A stretch of DNA of 64,000 bases from a bacterium (GCA_030539165.1 JAUNSO010000003.1:1-64000), one strand, 5' to 3'; counted from the first letter of the stretch, positions 26,207 through 35,737 are shown. The notes: generated by a model not told the origin, from the sequence alone. Numbers and translations are program-made.

Positions 26207-27160
26207 TCATCCTGTGCATACCATATCTGCCGCCAGCTTTACGGCACCGGATACAGGTGCTTTCTGTAAAATAACAGGATATGCAGATGGTGCACATTCA
26301 TTTACAGTACGCATATATGCATCAATCAAGATTGACTCTCCAGTCCGAAACAGACTGCCGATCAGGATCATTGGTACCTTTTCCTGTTCCATATGAAGCC
26401 TCCTGATCAGCCCGGCTGCATACTCGCCTTCTGTTTGACCCATACGGTCAATAATATCATGTGCCACTCTATCTCCCTTTTGAGCCTCCTGAAAGACTGC
26501 AATGGGTATATGATAACGCTGACCATCTGTCATCTCATCATGTCTGAGTATCCTACAGATTCCTGTCATATCCTTTGCTTCAAACAGCTTTGGCAGTACC
26601 TGCTCGAGTGATGTCTTTCTTCCCGTACCTTCCTCTGAGCGAAATGCATAGTGCAGTGCATCCTCTACCATTTGTCCTCCGCCACCATAATTTCCTGTGA
26701 TATAGTCCAGATTCCGCAGCTGATCCTCATCTCCATGGCTGTTCCGTCCGACATGCCCTGCTCCGGTTCCGCAGATCGATACGACTCCGACATTATCATC
26801 TGATGCAGCACGCAGTCCGATCCATGCATCATGGATGACCCGAAATGGTATAGCGCCCATGATTTCGCCTGCCAGCCGGTTCAGTACTGCTATATCCTCA
26901 GCCTCATCAGCTCCTGACATACCAAAAACCGCATATTGAAGTGCTGAAATTGTAACAGGATCCGTCTGATTACCCAGCAAATCATTGAGATTTTTAAGGG
27001 CTTCTTCTATCGCTTTCGCCAATGACACGCTTGTCACTTTTATGCCGCAGCACTGATAATTAGCGGCTCCGCCGTATCCTTCGGCCAGAATATTTCCTTT
27101 TTCATCTCCGATGGCAGCATGTGTCTTTGTGCCACCGGCATCAATTCCGAGTACATACAT
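26207..27160 (-). CDS. BadF/BadG-family sugar kinase (N-acetylglucosamine kinase-like)
   Basis: 317 residues with the actin-like kinase fold. The phosphate-1 motif GIDAGGTKTHAAI is at residue 4, phosphate-2 and adenosine-type Gly loops include GTGAGH, and the middle carries ITGNYGGGGQMVEDALHYAF. This family includes GlcNAc kinase and glucosamine kinase of bacteria, so a hexose or hexosamine substrate is likely; the exact sugar cannot be read. It ends the ROK-GH4-kinase operon, 18 nt after the GH4 stop. No terminator separates it from the valS promoter; the T-box terminator may stop this transcript. Confidence 0.85.
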   Translation of the reverse strand: MYVLGIDAGGTKTHAAIGDEKGNILAEGYGGAANYQCCGIKVTSVSLAKAIEEALKNLNDLLGNQTDPVTISALQYAVFGMSGADEAEDIAVLNRLAGEIMGAIPFRVIHDAWIGLRAASDDNVGVVSICGTGAGHVGRNSHGDEDQLRNLDYITGNYGGGGQMVEDALHYAFRSEEGTGRKTSLEQVLPKLFEAKDMTGICRILRHDEMTDGQRYHIPIAVFQEAQKGDRVAHDIIDRMGQTEGEYAAGLIRRLHMEQEKVPMILIGSLFRTGESILIDAYMRTVNECAPSAYPVILQKAPVSGAVKLAADMVCTG

Positions 27161-27178
27161 ATCGCTTCCTCCTTGATC

Positions 27179-28546
27179 TCAATGTGCAAATCCGGGCAGA
27201 TACTTTTTATTTGCTTCATATAGTTCATCGAATACCTTGGCTGCCAGCTCATGGTCTCCAATCAGTGGATTAACAGAAAGTGCCTGCACAGCAAGGTCTC
27301 TGTCCCCTTTCACAGCAGCCTCAATGGTCAGCTGTTCATATTTCTTGATCGTCTTTGCCAGCTCCATAAATGCAGCCTGTTTTCCTCTGTAGCACGGTTT
27401 GACCGCGGCACGATCTTCACTCAGATCCACCGTTTCTGCTCCTTTGCTGCTGATGACACAGTTTGTTTCAATCACAGCATCCTCCGGTAATTCTGGAATC
27501 GTATGGCCATTGATTGTATCTACCGTCTGTACATCACAGCTGTTATTATAAATACTGTTCACCAGATTGATGGCTGCTTCTGAATATCTGGAGCCTCCAC
27601 GCTTTGAGAGCTCTGCTGGTTTCTCGTTCAAATGTATATCCTGATATTTTTCAAACAGTGCCTTCTCTACCTTCTGCACCTGATTGGCACGGGTTCCCTG
27701 ACCGTTCTCCACGCTTTCCTGCTCTTCCCTGACCATCTCGTCTGTAAAGTAGAAATACTGCATATAGGGTGACAGCACAGCTCCCATCTGAACAGCCTGA
27801 TCGTCCATGCCAGCAAGCTTTTGGATATTCTTCACTACACCCTCGTTTGTATGCACCTTTAGTACATCTTCAATATAATCATGGTCATGCTGCAGTCTGC
27901 CTGCTTTTGCATCCTGTTTCAGATATACATGAGGCATCAGACTCAGATGGTTCAATCCGATAAATCTGCAGTCCAGATCGCTTTCGGATACATTCAGCTT
28001 TTCTGCTGCATCATGCCGCATATTGATTGGACAGTTGCAAAGTCCAATACACTTTACTCTTGTATATTTATTGACTGCTTCGGTCACAATTCCAGACGGA
28101 TTTGTAAAGTTGATCAGCCACGCATCCGGGCATACCTGCTCCATATCTGCACAGATATCCAGCAGTACAGGAATGGTACGCAGTGCCTTGAAGCAGCCTC
28201 CTGCTCCTGTTGTTTCCTGCCCTACCAGACCATACTTCAAGGGAATTCTCTCATCTGTATCTCTGGCTGCAAGACCACCTACACGCAGCTGTGTGATCAC
28301 AAAATCAGCATCTGCAAGTCCCTTTCTCCTGTCAAATGTGTAAGAAACTCTGATGTCCATACCGGCTTTTTTCAACATTCTCCTGACAAATTCCGTATTA
28401 ATACGAACCTTTTCTTCTCCTTCCGGAATGTCAATCAGCACAATTTCTCCTACGGGCAGCGATTCCCGATGCATAATGACTCCGTCAATCAATTCAGGGG
28501 TATAGCTGCTTCCTCCGCCTATAATCACCAATTTCAATTCTTTCAT
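27179..28546 (-). CDS. GH4 family 6-phospho-beta-glucosidase
   Basis: 455 residues. An N-terminal Rossmann motif (IIGGGSSYTPELI) binds NAD+, which GH4 enzymes use in an oxidation-elimination mechanism. FTNPSG, Cys in GLCNCP and His in GLNHLS match the known Mn-binding residues, and QETTGAGG is typical of the 6-phospho-beta-glucosidase branch. The substrate is therefore a phosphorylated beta-glycoside inside the cell. No PTS permease is nearby; the adjacent kinase could supply a phosphorylated sugar, or the PTS lies elsewhere. A good ribosome site (AGGAGGCAG) precedes the ATG. Confidence 0.92.
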   Translation of the reverse strand: MKELKLVIIGGGSSYTPELIDGVIMHRESLPVGEIVLIDIPEGEEKVRINTEFVRRMLKKAGMDIRVSYTFDRRKGLADADFVITQLRVGGLAARDTDERIPLKYGLVGQETTGAGGCFKALRTIPVLLDICADMEQVCPDAWLINFTNPSGIVTEAVNKYTRVKCIGLCNCPINMRHDAAEKLNVSESDLDCRFIGLNHLSLMPHVYLKQDAKAGRLQHDHDYIEDVLKVHTNEGVVKNIQKLAGMDDQAVQMGAVLSPYMQYFYFTDEMVREEQESVENGQGTRANQVQKVEKALFEKYQDIHLNEKPAELSKRGGSRYSEAAINLVNSIYNNSCDVQTVDTINGHTIPELPEDAVIETNCVISSKGAETVDLSEDRAAVKPCYRGKQAAFMELAKTIKKYEQLTIEAAVKGDRDLAVQALSVNPLIGDHELAAKVFDELYEANKKYLPGFAH

Positions 28547-28595
28547 GATAACTGCCTCCTTTTCTTTACTCTGATAGTCTCAATATCCATCAGGT

Positions 28596-29621
28596 TCACG
28601 CGAGTCTGACATCACTGCTGCACAGTTCCATAGCCGTCCGGCTCAATCCGCGTATATAGTATTTTTCTGCTTCCTCACAAATCTCTATCTGAGGAATCAT
28701 TTTCTTGGGAAATCTTGTCCTGCAGTCAGCTTCTATATATTTACCCAGCTTCTTCTCTGCACAGCTTCCTCCGATTACGACCAGAGATGGATTCAGCATG
28801 CTGATGATATTGGCTGTAATGCGTGTGATCTGATCATATCCGGTCTGATCTAACAGACCTTTAAAGGTTTGATTCAGCATATATTCATCCATTCCTAACT
28901 GCATAAACCCAATCTCGCCTGCAAAACCACTGACTCCTGACAGCAGCTGTGAATCCGTAATCAGACCTGCTCCGAGGCCATTTCCCACATGGAGATATAC
29001 CATATTGCTGCTTTCAGGTCTGTTCCTGCTCACACACCCCAATGCGGTGGCTTTCATATCATTCATGATCTTGACTGGTATAGTCAGCATGGAAGACAGC
29101 TTCTTACCAAGTGGAAACTCTTCAAATTCCGGAATGTCCGGAATGGCATACACGGTACCCTCACGGTCTACTGATCCGGGGACACCAATCACCAGTGCCT
29201 GTACATTTTGATAACTCGCCTGCATACCTGTCACAACTTCTGCAATGGTCTGAAGTAAATCCTGTCCGTCCGAAACCGGTCGTATCTGTTCCTCACATTT
29301 TTCCGAGGCCAGATCAATCACGCGATACCAAAGCTGTGACTGCCTGATCATCAAAATGACAGCGTGTGCATACTCTTGGTTCAGTTCATAGACTGCTGCT
29401 TTCCTGCCGCCCTGTGAGCCTGCAAGCCCCTTTTCAATCACTTCACGATCTGCCACCAGTTCACTCATGATGGCATTGACTGTCGGCTGACTGATCCCGG
29501 TCATAGCTGAAATCTCAACTCTGGTAGCTACCTTATTGTGCAGGAGCACCCTTTTAATTGCTGTTTTATTTAAGGCCTTCAGTAAATTGGGCTGCACTGT
29601 CATTTTCTTCTGTGTATTCAT
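28596..29621 (-). CDS. ROK family transcriptional regulator
   Basis: 341 residues. An N-terminal winged helix (about 15-75; VLLHNKVATRVEISAMTGISQPTVNAIM) precedes a ROK domain with ALVIGVPGSVD and HVGNGLGAG. The Cys-rich zinc motif found in most sugar-binding ROK proteins (CGxxGCxE) is absent, with GFAGEIGF in that region, so effector binding may differ. First gene of the operon. The promoter at 29748-29776 is flanked by two copies of TTAAG-TTT-CTTAA, which I infer are its own operators; repression would be relieved by the sugar (phosphate) degraded by the two following enzymes. Confidence 0.9.
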   Translation of the reverse strand: MNTQKKMTVQPNLLKALNKTAIKRVLLHNKVATRVEISAMTGISQPTVNAIMSELVADREVIEKGLAGSQGGRKAAVYELNQEYAHAVILMIRQSQLWYRVIDLASEKCEEQIRPVSDGQDLLQTIAEVVTGMQASYQNVQALVIGVPGSVDREGTVYAIPDIPEFEEFPLGKKLSSMLTIPVKIMNDMKATALGCVSRNRPESSNMVYLHVGNGLGAGLITDSQLLSGVSGFAGEIGFMQLGMDEYMLNQTFKGLLDQTGYDQITRITANIISMLNPSLVVIGGSCAEKKLGKYIEADCRTRFPKKMIPQIEICEEAEKYYIRGLSRTAMELCSSDVRLA

Positions 29622-29720
29622 ACAATCCTGCCTCCCTCTGTTGATTTTCCTATCTCATTCAGTTTCATATTTCGCTAAGTTTCATACCTTGCTAGGTTTT
29701 ATATCTTGTACTCGCCACTT

Positions 29721-29737
29721 ATTTAAGTTTCTTAAAT
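29721..29737. promoter_or_regulatory. Proximal ROK operator (inferred)
   Basis: A perfect palindrome, ATTTAAG-TTT-CTTAAAT, placed 10 bp downstream of the -10 hexamer, over or just past the transcription start. Confidence 0.6.
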
Positions 29738-29747
29738 ATCTAATCAC

Positions 29748-29776
29748 AGCATAGCATCTGTCTGATATTCTGTCAA
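29748..29776 (-). promoter_or_regulatory. Sigma-A promoter of the ROK-GH4-kinase operon
   Basis: Minus strand: perfect TTGACA (29776-29771), 17 bp, TATGCT (29753-29748). Confidence 0.75.
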
Positions 29777-29783
29777 CACTTTT

Positions 29784-29796
29784 TTAAGTTTCTTAA
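29784..29796. promoter_or_regulatory. Distal ROK operator (inferred)
   Basis: TTAAG-TTT-CTTAA, the same core as the proximal site, just upstream of the -35. The centres of the two sites are 61 bp apart, about six helical turns. Confidence 0.6.
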
Positions 29797-29831
29797 TTAT
29801 CCTCTCAGCTTTCTTTGCCTTCCCACTACAA

Positions 29832-29853
29832 GAGCCCTGCTTCTGCAGGGCTC
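29832..29853 (-). terminator. GC-rich hairpin after the P/Q-repeat protein gene
   Basis: A perfect 9-bp stem GAGCCCTGC / GCAGGGCTC with a 4-nt loop, 37 bases beyond the stop. The T-tract is poor, so termination strength is uncertain. Confidence 0.5.
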
Positions 29854-29890
29854 CTATTGCATATCTCTATTTGTCTACTTGTCTGTCTCT

Positions 29891-32341
29891 CTATTTGTCT
29901 ACATTGATAAATTCAAATTCAAAATCATCATCCAGATCAAATCTGGGCTTTCCGGGCTGCCTTGCCGGCTGCTGTACAGGCTGCTGCATTTCCTGACCAT
30001 AATACTGCTGCATTGGTTCCTGCATACCCTGTCCGTAATACTGCTGCATTGGCTGTTCATACATTTGAGGCTGCTGTACCGGTGCTTCATATGCCTTCGG
30101 AGCAGGCTGTCTTGTCTGCTGCTGTATCTGGGCTTCATATGCCTTTGGTGCAGGCTGTCTTGGTGACTGCTGTACCGGTGGCTCATACATCTGCTGTGCC
30201 TGCTGTCTGGCTGTTGGCTGTGCAGGTGCTTCATACATTTGCTGTGCCTGCTGTCTGGCTGCCGGCTGTGCAGGTGCTTCATACATCTGCTGTGCCTGCT
30301 GTCTGGCTGTTGGCTGTATCGGTGTTTCATACGGCTTCTGAACCTGTTTTTCCGGCTGTACAGGGGTCTCATACATCTGCTGTCTGGCTGCTGGCTGTAC
30401 CGGTGGCTCATATGGCTTCTGTATAGGAGCCTCTGGTTCCACAGGGGTCTGCAGACTCACCTGAGGACGAACCGGGCGTGACTGTACAGGCGGCTCTGTC
30501 ACTGTCATTCTAGGTGTGCTGACAGGTCTGCGGGTTCCGGTCATTGGCCGGCGTTCATCTTCATCCGCACCCTGCATGGTATTCTGTATTTCGCTCCAGT
30601 CCATCTGTGTTGCTTCTACAGGTTCCGGCATCTTTTTCTTTTTTCTTCCGAAGATAGATCGGCGCTCCTGATAATCCTCTTCATCATCTTCGTCGTCATC
30701 GTCATCCTCTTCATCTTCCTCATCGTCGTCATCTCCAAAGTCATCATCCTCATACCACTTTGCAAACCGACTTTTTTTCTTTTCCTTTTTATTCTTTTTC
30801 TTTCTTCCTCGTAAATCTTCCTCGTCCTCTTCATCATCCTCTTCAGGAACTGGCTGCGGCAGAGATACATCTTCAAATGTCATATCCTGCGTCTCATATC
30901 CTACCGGAGATGCGGGAGCTGCCTGCATATATGGCGCTGCAGCAGGATTTCTGACAGGTTCGAGGTTGATCTCACCTGTTTCCTCCAGATCTTCACCTGC
31001 CTCATAGCGACGCGCACGTATTTCATCCCTGCTCAGATGTTCCGGTTCACGCAGGTTACGCGAATTGCCGCGATTTCTGATCGGATGGTCATCCTCTTCC
31101 TCGTCATCCTCTTCATCCTCATCAATATATTCATAGCTTTGATATTCACGCAGCTTCAAGAACAAATTCAGCAGCAATATGATCATCACCAGCATAACCA
31201 CTGCCATCACACAGATCACAATGAATCTGGTATGTGACTGTGATTTATAGGAATCTGTATCCGAGTCAAAAACATCCAAGACCGAAGGTTCCTCCGCTCC
31301 CGCTGCATCAAGCTCCAGATAGCGCTGATAAGTGCCTTCCTTCATATCATAGAGATACCAGCCCTTATTTCCTTCGCTGCTGAGTGCATATAGCAGGAAG
31401 AAATCGCTTGTCGATACACCGTTTGCTGTCACCTCATCGGTTCCCTCTGCAGCTGTGTCTTCCCCTGCAGCTGCATCCTCCCCTGAAGATGCTCCTGCCA
31501 CAGTAGCTGATGCGGTAATTGCATAGGCCTGTAGGGTCTTGCCATTCCACTGCAGTGTGGCCTTTGTAAAGCCATCCGGCGTGATAACTGACTCGTCCGG
31601 TATCATAATAATGATATATTTATTCTCAATTCCATTGATGCTCACAAAATCCGTAAATGTATCTGTCGCCTGATCATACATGCAGAACTCACCATTGGCT
31701 CCGCCCGCATCAGTCACATACAGCAGGGTCAGGTCTCCCATATCAAACTGGGCTGATTCCAACAGCTGCTCCTGATAAGTAAAATCTGCCTTATGAAATC
31801 CTACGGGAATAATCTCATTCGGAAATGTGGTTGAAAGCATCTTCTCTGTACCGTTGATTGCAATCAATCCCTCTGCTATGTTGCTGTTTGTAGCACCGTC
31901 TGCTCCGCCATCTGCTCCTGCAGCTCCGACTCCGTCACCGACTGCTATGGTCACACTATCGGTCGGTACATCAGCTCCGTCTCCGTCCAGAATGGCTGAT
32001 ACCTTGACCTCAGTTGTCCCGGATGCAGCACCCTTGAATTTAATCGTAGCCTCTGTATCTGTCAGCGTCAGCAGACCTCCGCCTCCGCCTCCTGTTTCCT
32101 TGTCACAGGAATCATAGGTCAGTACAGCAGCATCATACTCTACTGATATCTCCGGTTTTTCTGCTGATCCTGCCGGGTTTTCTGCCTTGATGGTAACCGA
32201 AACCTCGCCGCCTACCTCTACGGTCTCCGCACTCGCGGATATGGAAACATTTCCTGCCGCCTTGACTTCCTGCGTCATCATAATGCCTATCATTGCAGCA
32301 GCAATGAATACTTCCGCCAATCCCCTTCTGCTTTTTTTCAT
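29891..32341 (-). CDS. Single-pass surface protein: cohesin-like domain outside, acidic and P/Q-repeat tail inside
   Basis: 816 residues from the ATG at 32341 (AGGAGG eight nt upstream). A signal peptide comes first, then an Ig/cohesin-like beta domain (about 30-135; VEVGGEVSVTIKAENP, EYDAAVLTYDS). A second extracellular region (about 160-350) follows, with Ala/Glu-rich linkers. One membrane helix lies at about 372-395. The cytosolic part has very acidic runs with basic KKKK patches (about 410-600), then Pro/Gln-rich 16-residue repeats and a conserved-looking end PRFDLDDDFEFEF. It lies 46 nt after the SH3-glucosaminidase gene, same operon. I infer a cell-wall sensor or scaffold; no enzyme motif is present. 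Confidence 0.8.
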   Translation of the reverse strand: MKKSRRGLAEVFIAAAMIGIMMTQEVKAAGNVSISASAETVEVGGEVSVTIKAENPAGSAEKPEISVEYDAAVLTYDSCDKETGGGGGGLLTLTDTEATIKFKGAASGTTEVKVSAILDGDGADVPTDSVTIAVGDGVGAAGADGGADGATNSNIAEGLIAINGTEKMLSTTFPNEIIPVGFHKADFTYQEQLLESAQFDMGDLTLLYVTDAGGANGEFCMYDQATDTFTDFVSINGIENKYIIIMIPDESVITPDGFTKATLQWNGKTLQAYAITASATVAGASSGEDAAAGEDTAAEGTDEVTANGVSTSDFFLLYALSSEGNKGWYLYDMKEGTYQRYLELDAAGAEEPSVLDVFDSDTDSYKSQSHTRFIVICVMAVVMLVMIILLLNLFLKLREYQSYEYIDEDEEDDEEEDDHPIRNRGNSRNLREPEHLSRDEIRARRYEAGEDLEETGEINLEPVRNPAAAPYMQAAPASPVGYETQDMTFEDVSLPQPVPEEDDEEDEEDLRGRKKKNKKEKKKSRFAKWYEDDDFGDDDDEEDEEDDDDDEDDEEDYQERRSIFGRKKKKMPEPVEATQMDWSEIQNTMQGADEDERRPMTGTRRPVSTPRMTVTEPPVQSRPVRPQVSLQTPVEPEAPIQKPYEPPVQPAARQQMYETPVQPEKQVQKPYETPIQPTARQQAQQMYEAPAQPAARQQAQQMYEAPAQPTARQQAQQMYEPPVQQSPRQPAPKAYEAQIQQQTRQPAPKAYEAPVQQPQMYEQPMQQYYGQGMQEPMQQYYGQEMQQPVQQPARQPGKPRFDLDDDFEFEFINVDK
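30088..30375. repeat. 48-bp in-frame minisatellite, about six units
   Basis: The motif CATA(C/T) recurs at 30088, 30136, 30184, 30232, 30280 and 30328, a strict 48-bp period. The central three units are nearly identical (they encode YEAPAQPxARQQAQQM-type repeats). It lies within the coding sequence and keeps the frame. Confidence 0.85.
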
Positions 32342-32387
32342 TTCAAATCCTCCTGAATTTATAACGCGAAATACCTGATCCCGCAAT

Positions 32388-35300
32388 CTATTGATTTCTT
32401 GTAATATTCATTACATAATTTCTTGTATTTCCGTTTTGTGCTTTACATACAACTGTAATCTGCGTGGTTCCGACCGGTATATCATATGTACCTGTTCCTG
32501 CAATCGATGCATTGCCGTTAACCGGTGTCGCTCCTATCCCGATCTGTCCGATGCCATTATCAATGGTAAATGAGTACTGGTCTGTAGCGGCATTGAAGTT
32601 CGGAATCGTTCCATAGCCATCAATATACAGATTGGACAGATAGCAGTTCGGATTGGCCGATGACTCCGGTTTTGCACATACTGCCTCCGGCATATTATTA
32701 TATACCGGAATCTTGAATACAAGTGCTGTATTCATATCAGAGTATGCCTTTTTCATTCTGGCCGCTTCTGATGATGCTGCCTGTATATTTGTCATGTACT
32801 GATGTGAGTATAACCCATTTTCAGAGTTTACGACATTAAATTTTTGAAAATAAAGCGTATTCTGTCCTTTTTTAATATATCGTTCACTGATATACTTCGC
32901 ACTTCCCATGATGGATTTGTATCTGGAATTCCATGGTCTGTAGTACGCATCTTCGCTGCCGGCAGCATAAATCAATCCATTAATAACAGCTGTATTCCCA
33001 TTTGCTGCATAAGCCCCGATATTAAAGAAATTGAACAGATTCTCAAGCCCTGACACATTTCCGGCTATACTCTGACTGGTACCTGCCGTTCCCTGCTCCT
33101 GCAGACATCTCGCTGCAAGATGATATGGTGAGATGCCCGTTGCTGTACCGGCTTCCGTAAATGTACTTGCATAGGATCTGTTGGCTCCGTCCGTATCCGT
33201 AAAAGTGGAACTCATAAAGGAGGATGCCAGGATATTGGATACACCGGATTCATTCTGGTAGTTCTCATATTCCAATGTTTCAAACTGGAAGATACCATTT
33301 TCGTCTAAGAAGTTTCTGGGATCCAGATAAAACAGCGTTATCTCAGGAGATGCTGCTACCCAGCTGGCTCCGTCAAATCCATACCAGTTATCTGATGTCC
33401 AGTCGTATGCCTGCGGACTGGTCGATTTCCATGAGGAAATGCTGGATTTTGAAATCAGGTTTTTGCCAACTGCAGTTTCTGCTGCCGCAACATTATTCCA
33501 CTCCAGATTCGTCTTGACCGGCTGGAATGTCCAGTTTGCGTACTTATTATGCAGTGTTCTGAGCGAATTTTTATAGGATTCCGGAAAATCAGCAATTGTC
33601 TTCTCGAATTCCTCTGTTGTCGTAACAACTGTACTGGATGCGGTTTGAATGATATTCACAAAATCTGACCGGATAAATCCGGACTTTGTTGCTCCTGCAT
33701 ATTCAAATGATATCTGATACCACTTGTATCCGTCTGAGCCGTTTGTTTCCCCTGTTACCGCTACGGAATGATCAGTGTTCAGCTGTGCTACAACTGTCCC
33801 GTTCACTGCACTTTCTCTGACTCTGACTGCCGTACCCTTCACTGTACCCTTTGTCGTTCCGTCGGAAGTGCTGCTGTTCGTATTTGTCGTTGCTGCAGTG
33901 ACCACTGCCTCCTCTACAGTCAGATAATCCGAACGTATATATCCGGATTGTGCATTGTTTTCATATGTAAATGCGATGCCATACCACTTGTTGCCGTCTG
34001 ATGCAGTTTTCTCATCAGTCACAGTCACTGTGTGTCCTGTACTGAGTTTACACACAATGCTGCCGTTTACCGGTTCCTTACGTACGTTTACATTGATTCC
34101 TTTGACTGCTCCTGTCCTGTGTGAAGAGGAAGAGGATGCTGATGTCGTGGTTGTCGCTGCCGCAGGCACCACTACCGTTTTCTCCTCTACCGTCAGGAAG
34201 TCAGACCTGATAAAACCGCTTAGGGAAGCTCCATTTAAGGTGAATGAAATGCCATACCATTTGTTTCCGTCTGATCCTGTTGTCTCACTTGTAACAGTTG
34301 TGATCTGGCCTGTATTCAGTTCTGTTACGATTTCACCACTCACTGCTTCCTTACGTATATTGACTTTGGTCCCCTTCACCGTTCCCACCTTGGTAACCGT
34401 GGTGGTGGCCGCTGCCGTTGTTCCGGCAGCGGTCACATTTTGGGAGGAGGACTTTTCTACATAATCACTGCAGACATATCCGGTCATTGCTTCATTATTA
34501 TATGTAAATGCGATCTTATACCATGTTTTCTGGTCTGCTGATGCAGATTCCAATAGTGTGACCTGCTGTCCGGTACTCAGACCACAGCATACATTAGAGG
34601 TCAGAGAGGCTGTCGTTCTGACTCTGACACCCGTTCCCTTGATCACGCCTGTTGTCCCGCTCAGTGTTGCTGAGGCTGTATTGGTTGTATTCCCTGCTGA
34701 TGCAGTTGCGGTAATCGTCAAAAGATCCTCTCTGATATAGCCGGATACTCCCGCCCCGTTTACCACGCAGGCAATCTCATACCATTTCTTTCCTGTATCA
34801 TCCTTGGTCGAATCCTTGATTGTCACAACAACACCACTATTCAGTACGGTCACAATACCGCCCTGTGTGGTTGCGCTGTTTCGTATACGGACATTACTGC
34901 CCTTGATCACGCCTGCCGTAGGTGTGCCTGTTGACGCTGTACCTGCAGCTGCTGTAGTGGTAGTGGCTGTTGTAGTACCGGCTGTAACACCATTTAACAA
35001 ATCCGCCCTGATATATCCGTCATAGAAAATACCATTCTTTTCTGCCTTCACACTGTACCATGTATTTCCATCTGATCCCTTGACTGAGGAAATAACCGTA
35101 ACCGCCTGTCCTGTACTGAGTGTACAGCTTACATCAGAGGATCTGGAGGCCTCTGTCCTGACAATGACATTCGTTCCCTTGACAGTTGTTGTCGCAGCTC
35201 CGCCTGTTGTGGAAGTGGTGGATGCTGCTGTTGTTGATGCCGCTGCTCCGGCTATTGCTTCACCCTTCTTGACCAGATCGGATCTGATATATCCTTCCGC

Positions 35301-35582
35301 TCCGGATACCTTGACCTTATACCACTTGTTTCCATCAGTTCCTGTGATTTCGTCTGTAATGATCAATGCTTCATCTTTTTTGACGCAGCACACAACATAT
35401 CCATTCGTAGATGCCGATTCCCGTACACGACCACTGGCACATGCAACAGTTCCGTTTGCAGAGGTATAGGCATAGACATCAGCTCCAAATAACGCAAAAG
35501 AAGCAACAATGAATACAATTGCCGCTCCTGCCGCAAGGATAGAGTATCCCCTTCTGCTATTCCCCTTAGTGCTCTGAATCAT
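32388..35582 (-). CDS. Secreted N-acetylglucosaminidase with seven SH3 repeats and C-terminal beta-sandwich
   Basis: 1064 residues. The N-terminus has a membrane-spanning signal (ILAAGAAIVFIVASFALFG). Seven bacterial SH3 domains follow (about 45-670), each with GTxVRVR near its start and GYIRSDxL at its end, separated by Thr/Ala/Ser linkers. The glucosaminidase domain (about 690-960, GH73-type) includes HLAARCLQEQG, whose Glu is the likely catalytic acid, and NFFNIGAYAANGN. A C-terminal cadherin-like beta-sandwich follows (about 970-1064; LSNLYIDGYGTI). It should cleave the glycan chain of peptidoglycan, with the SH3 array binding the wall. First gene of a two-gene operon with the P/Q-repeat membrane protein. 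Confidence 0.9.
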   Translation of the reverse strand: MIQSTKGNSRRGYSILAAGAAIVFIVASFALFGADVYAYTSANGTVACASGRVRESASTNGYVVCCVKKDEALIITDEITGTDGNKWYKVKVSGAEGYIRSDLVKKGEAIAGAAASTTAASTTSTTGGAATTTVKGTNVIVRTEASRSSDVSCTLSTGQAVTVISSVKGSDGNTWYSVKAEKNGIFYDGYIRADLLNGVTAGTTTATTTTAAAGTASTGTPTAGVIKGSNVRIRNSATTQGGIVTVLNSGVVVTIKDSTKDDTGKKWYEIACVVNGAGVSGYIREDLLTITATASAGNTTNTASATLSGTTGVIKGTGVRVRTTASLTSNVCCGLSTGQQVTLLESASADQKTWYKIAFTYNNEAMTGYVCSDYVEKSSSQNVTAAGTTAAATTTVTKVGTVKGTKVNIRKEAVSGEIVTELNTGQITTVTSETTGSDGNKWYGISFTLNGASLSGFIRSDFLTVEEKTVVVPAAATTTTSASSSSSHRTGAVKGINVNVRKEPVNGSIVCKLSTGHTVTVTDEKTASDGNKWYGIAFTYENNAQSGYIRSDYLTVEEAVVTAATTNTNSSTSDGTTKGTVKGTAVRVRESAVNGTVVAQLNTDHSVAVTGETNGSDGYKWYQISFEYAGATKSGFIRSDFVNIIQTASSTVVTTTEEFEKTIADFPESYKNSLRTLHNKYANWTFQPVKTNLEWNNVAAAETAVGKNLISKSSISSWKSTSPQAYDWTSDNWYGFDGASWVAASPEITLFYLDPRNFLDENGIFQFETLEYENYQNESGVSNILASSFMSSTFTDTDGANRSYASTFTEAGTATGISPYHLAARCLQEQGTAGTSQSIAGNVSGLENLFNFFNIGAYAANGNTAVINGLIYAAGSEDAYYRPWNSRYKSIMGSAKYISERYIKKGQNTLYFQKFNVVNSENGLYSHQYMTNIQAASSEAARMKKAYSDMNTALVFKIPVYNNMPEAVCAKPESSANPNCYLSNLYIDGYGTIPNFNAATDQYSFTIDNGIGQIGIGATPVNGNASIAGTGTYDIPVGTTQITVVCKAQNGNTRNYVMNITRNQ

Positions 35583-35706
35583 AATACGATTCTCCTCATC
35601 GAGTGTTGACCGTTTCAGTCAGTAATAGAAACTGTCGCGTTTCGGATGTGTATTTCCCCAAATAGCACATCCTCAAGAGATTTCCCCACTTTCTTATCTC
35701 ATCATT

Positions 35707-35735
35707 ATCATACAACCGATAAGGGCTTATGTCAA
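35707..35735 (-). promoter_or_regulatory. Sigma-A promoter of the glucosaminidase operon
   Basis: Minus strand: perfect TTGACA (35735-35730), 17 bp, TATGAT (35712-35707). The 5' untranslated region is about 120 nt. Confidence 0.8.
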
Positions 35736-35737
35736 CC

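Noticed and set aside
27881..28609. 242-codon plus-strand frame opposite GH4
   Set aside because: GH4 motifs fill the other strand; no ribosome site for the shadow.
30088..30375. CRISPR-like regular repeats
   Set aside because: The repeat keeps the reading frame of a P/Q-rich protein, with no unique spacers and no cas genes.
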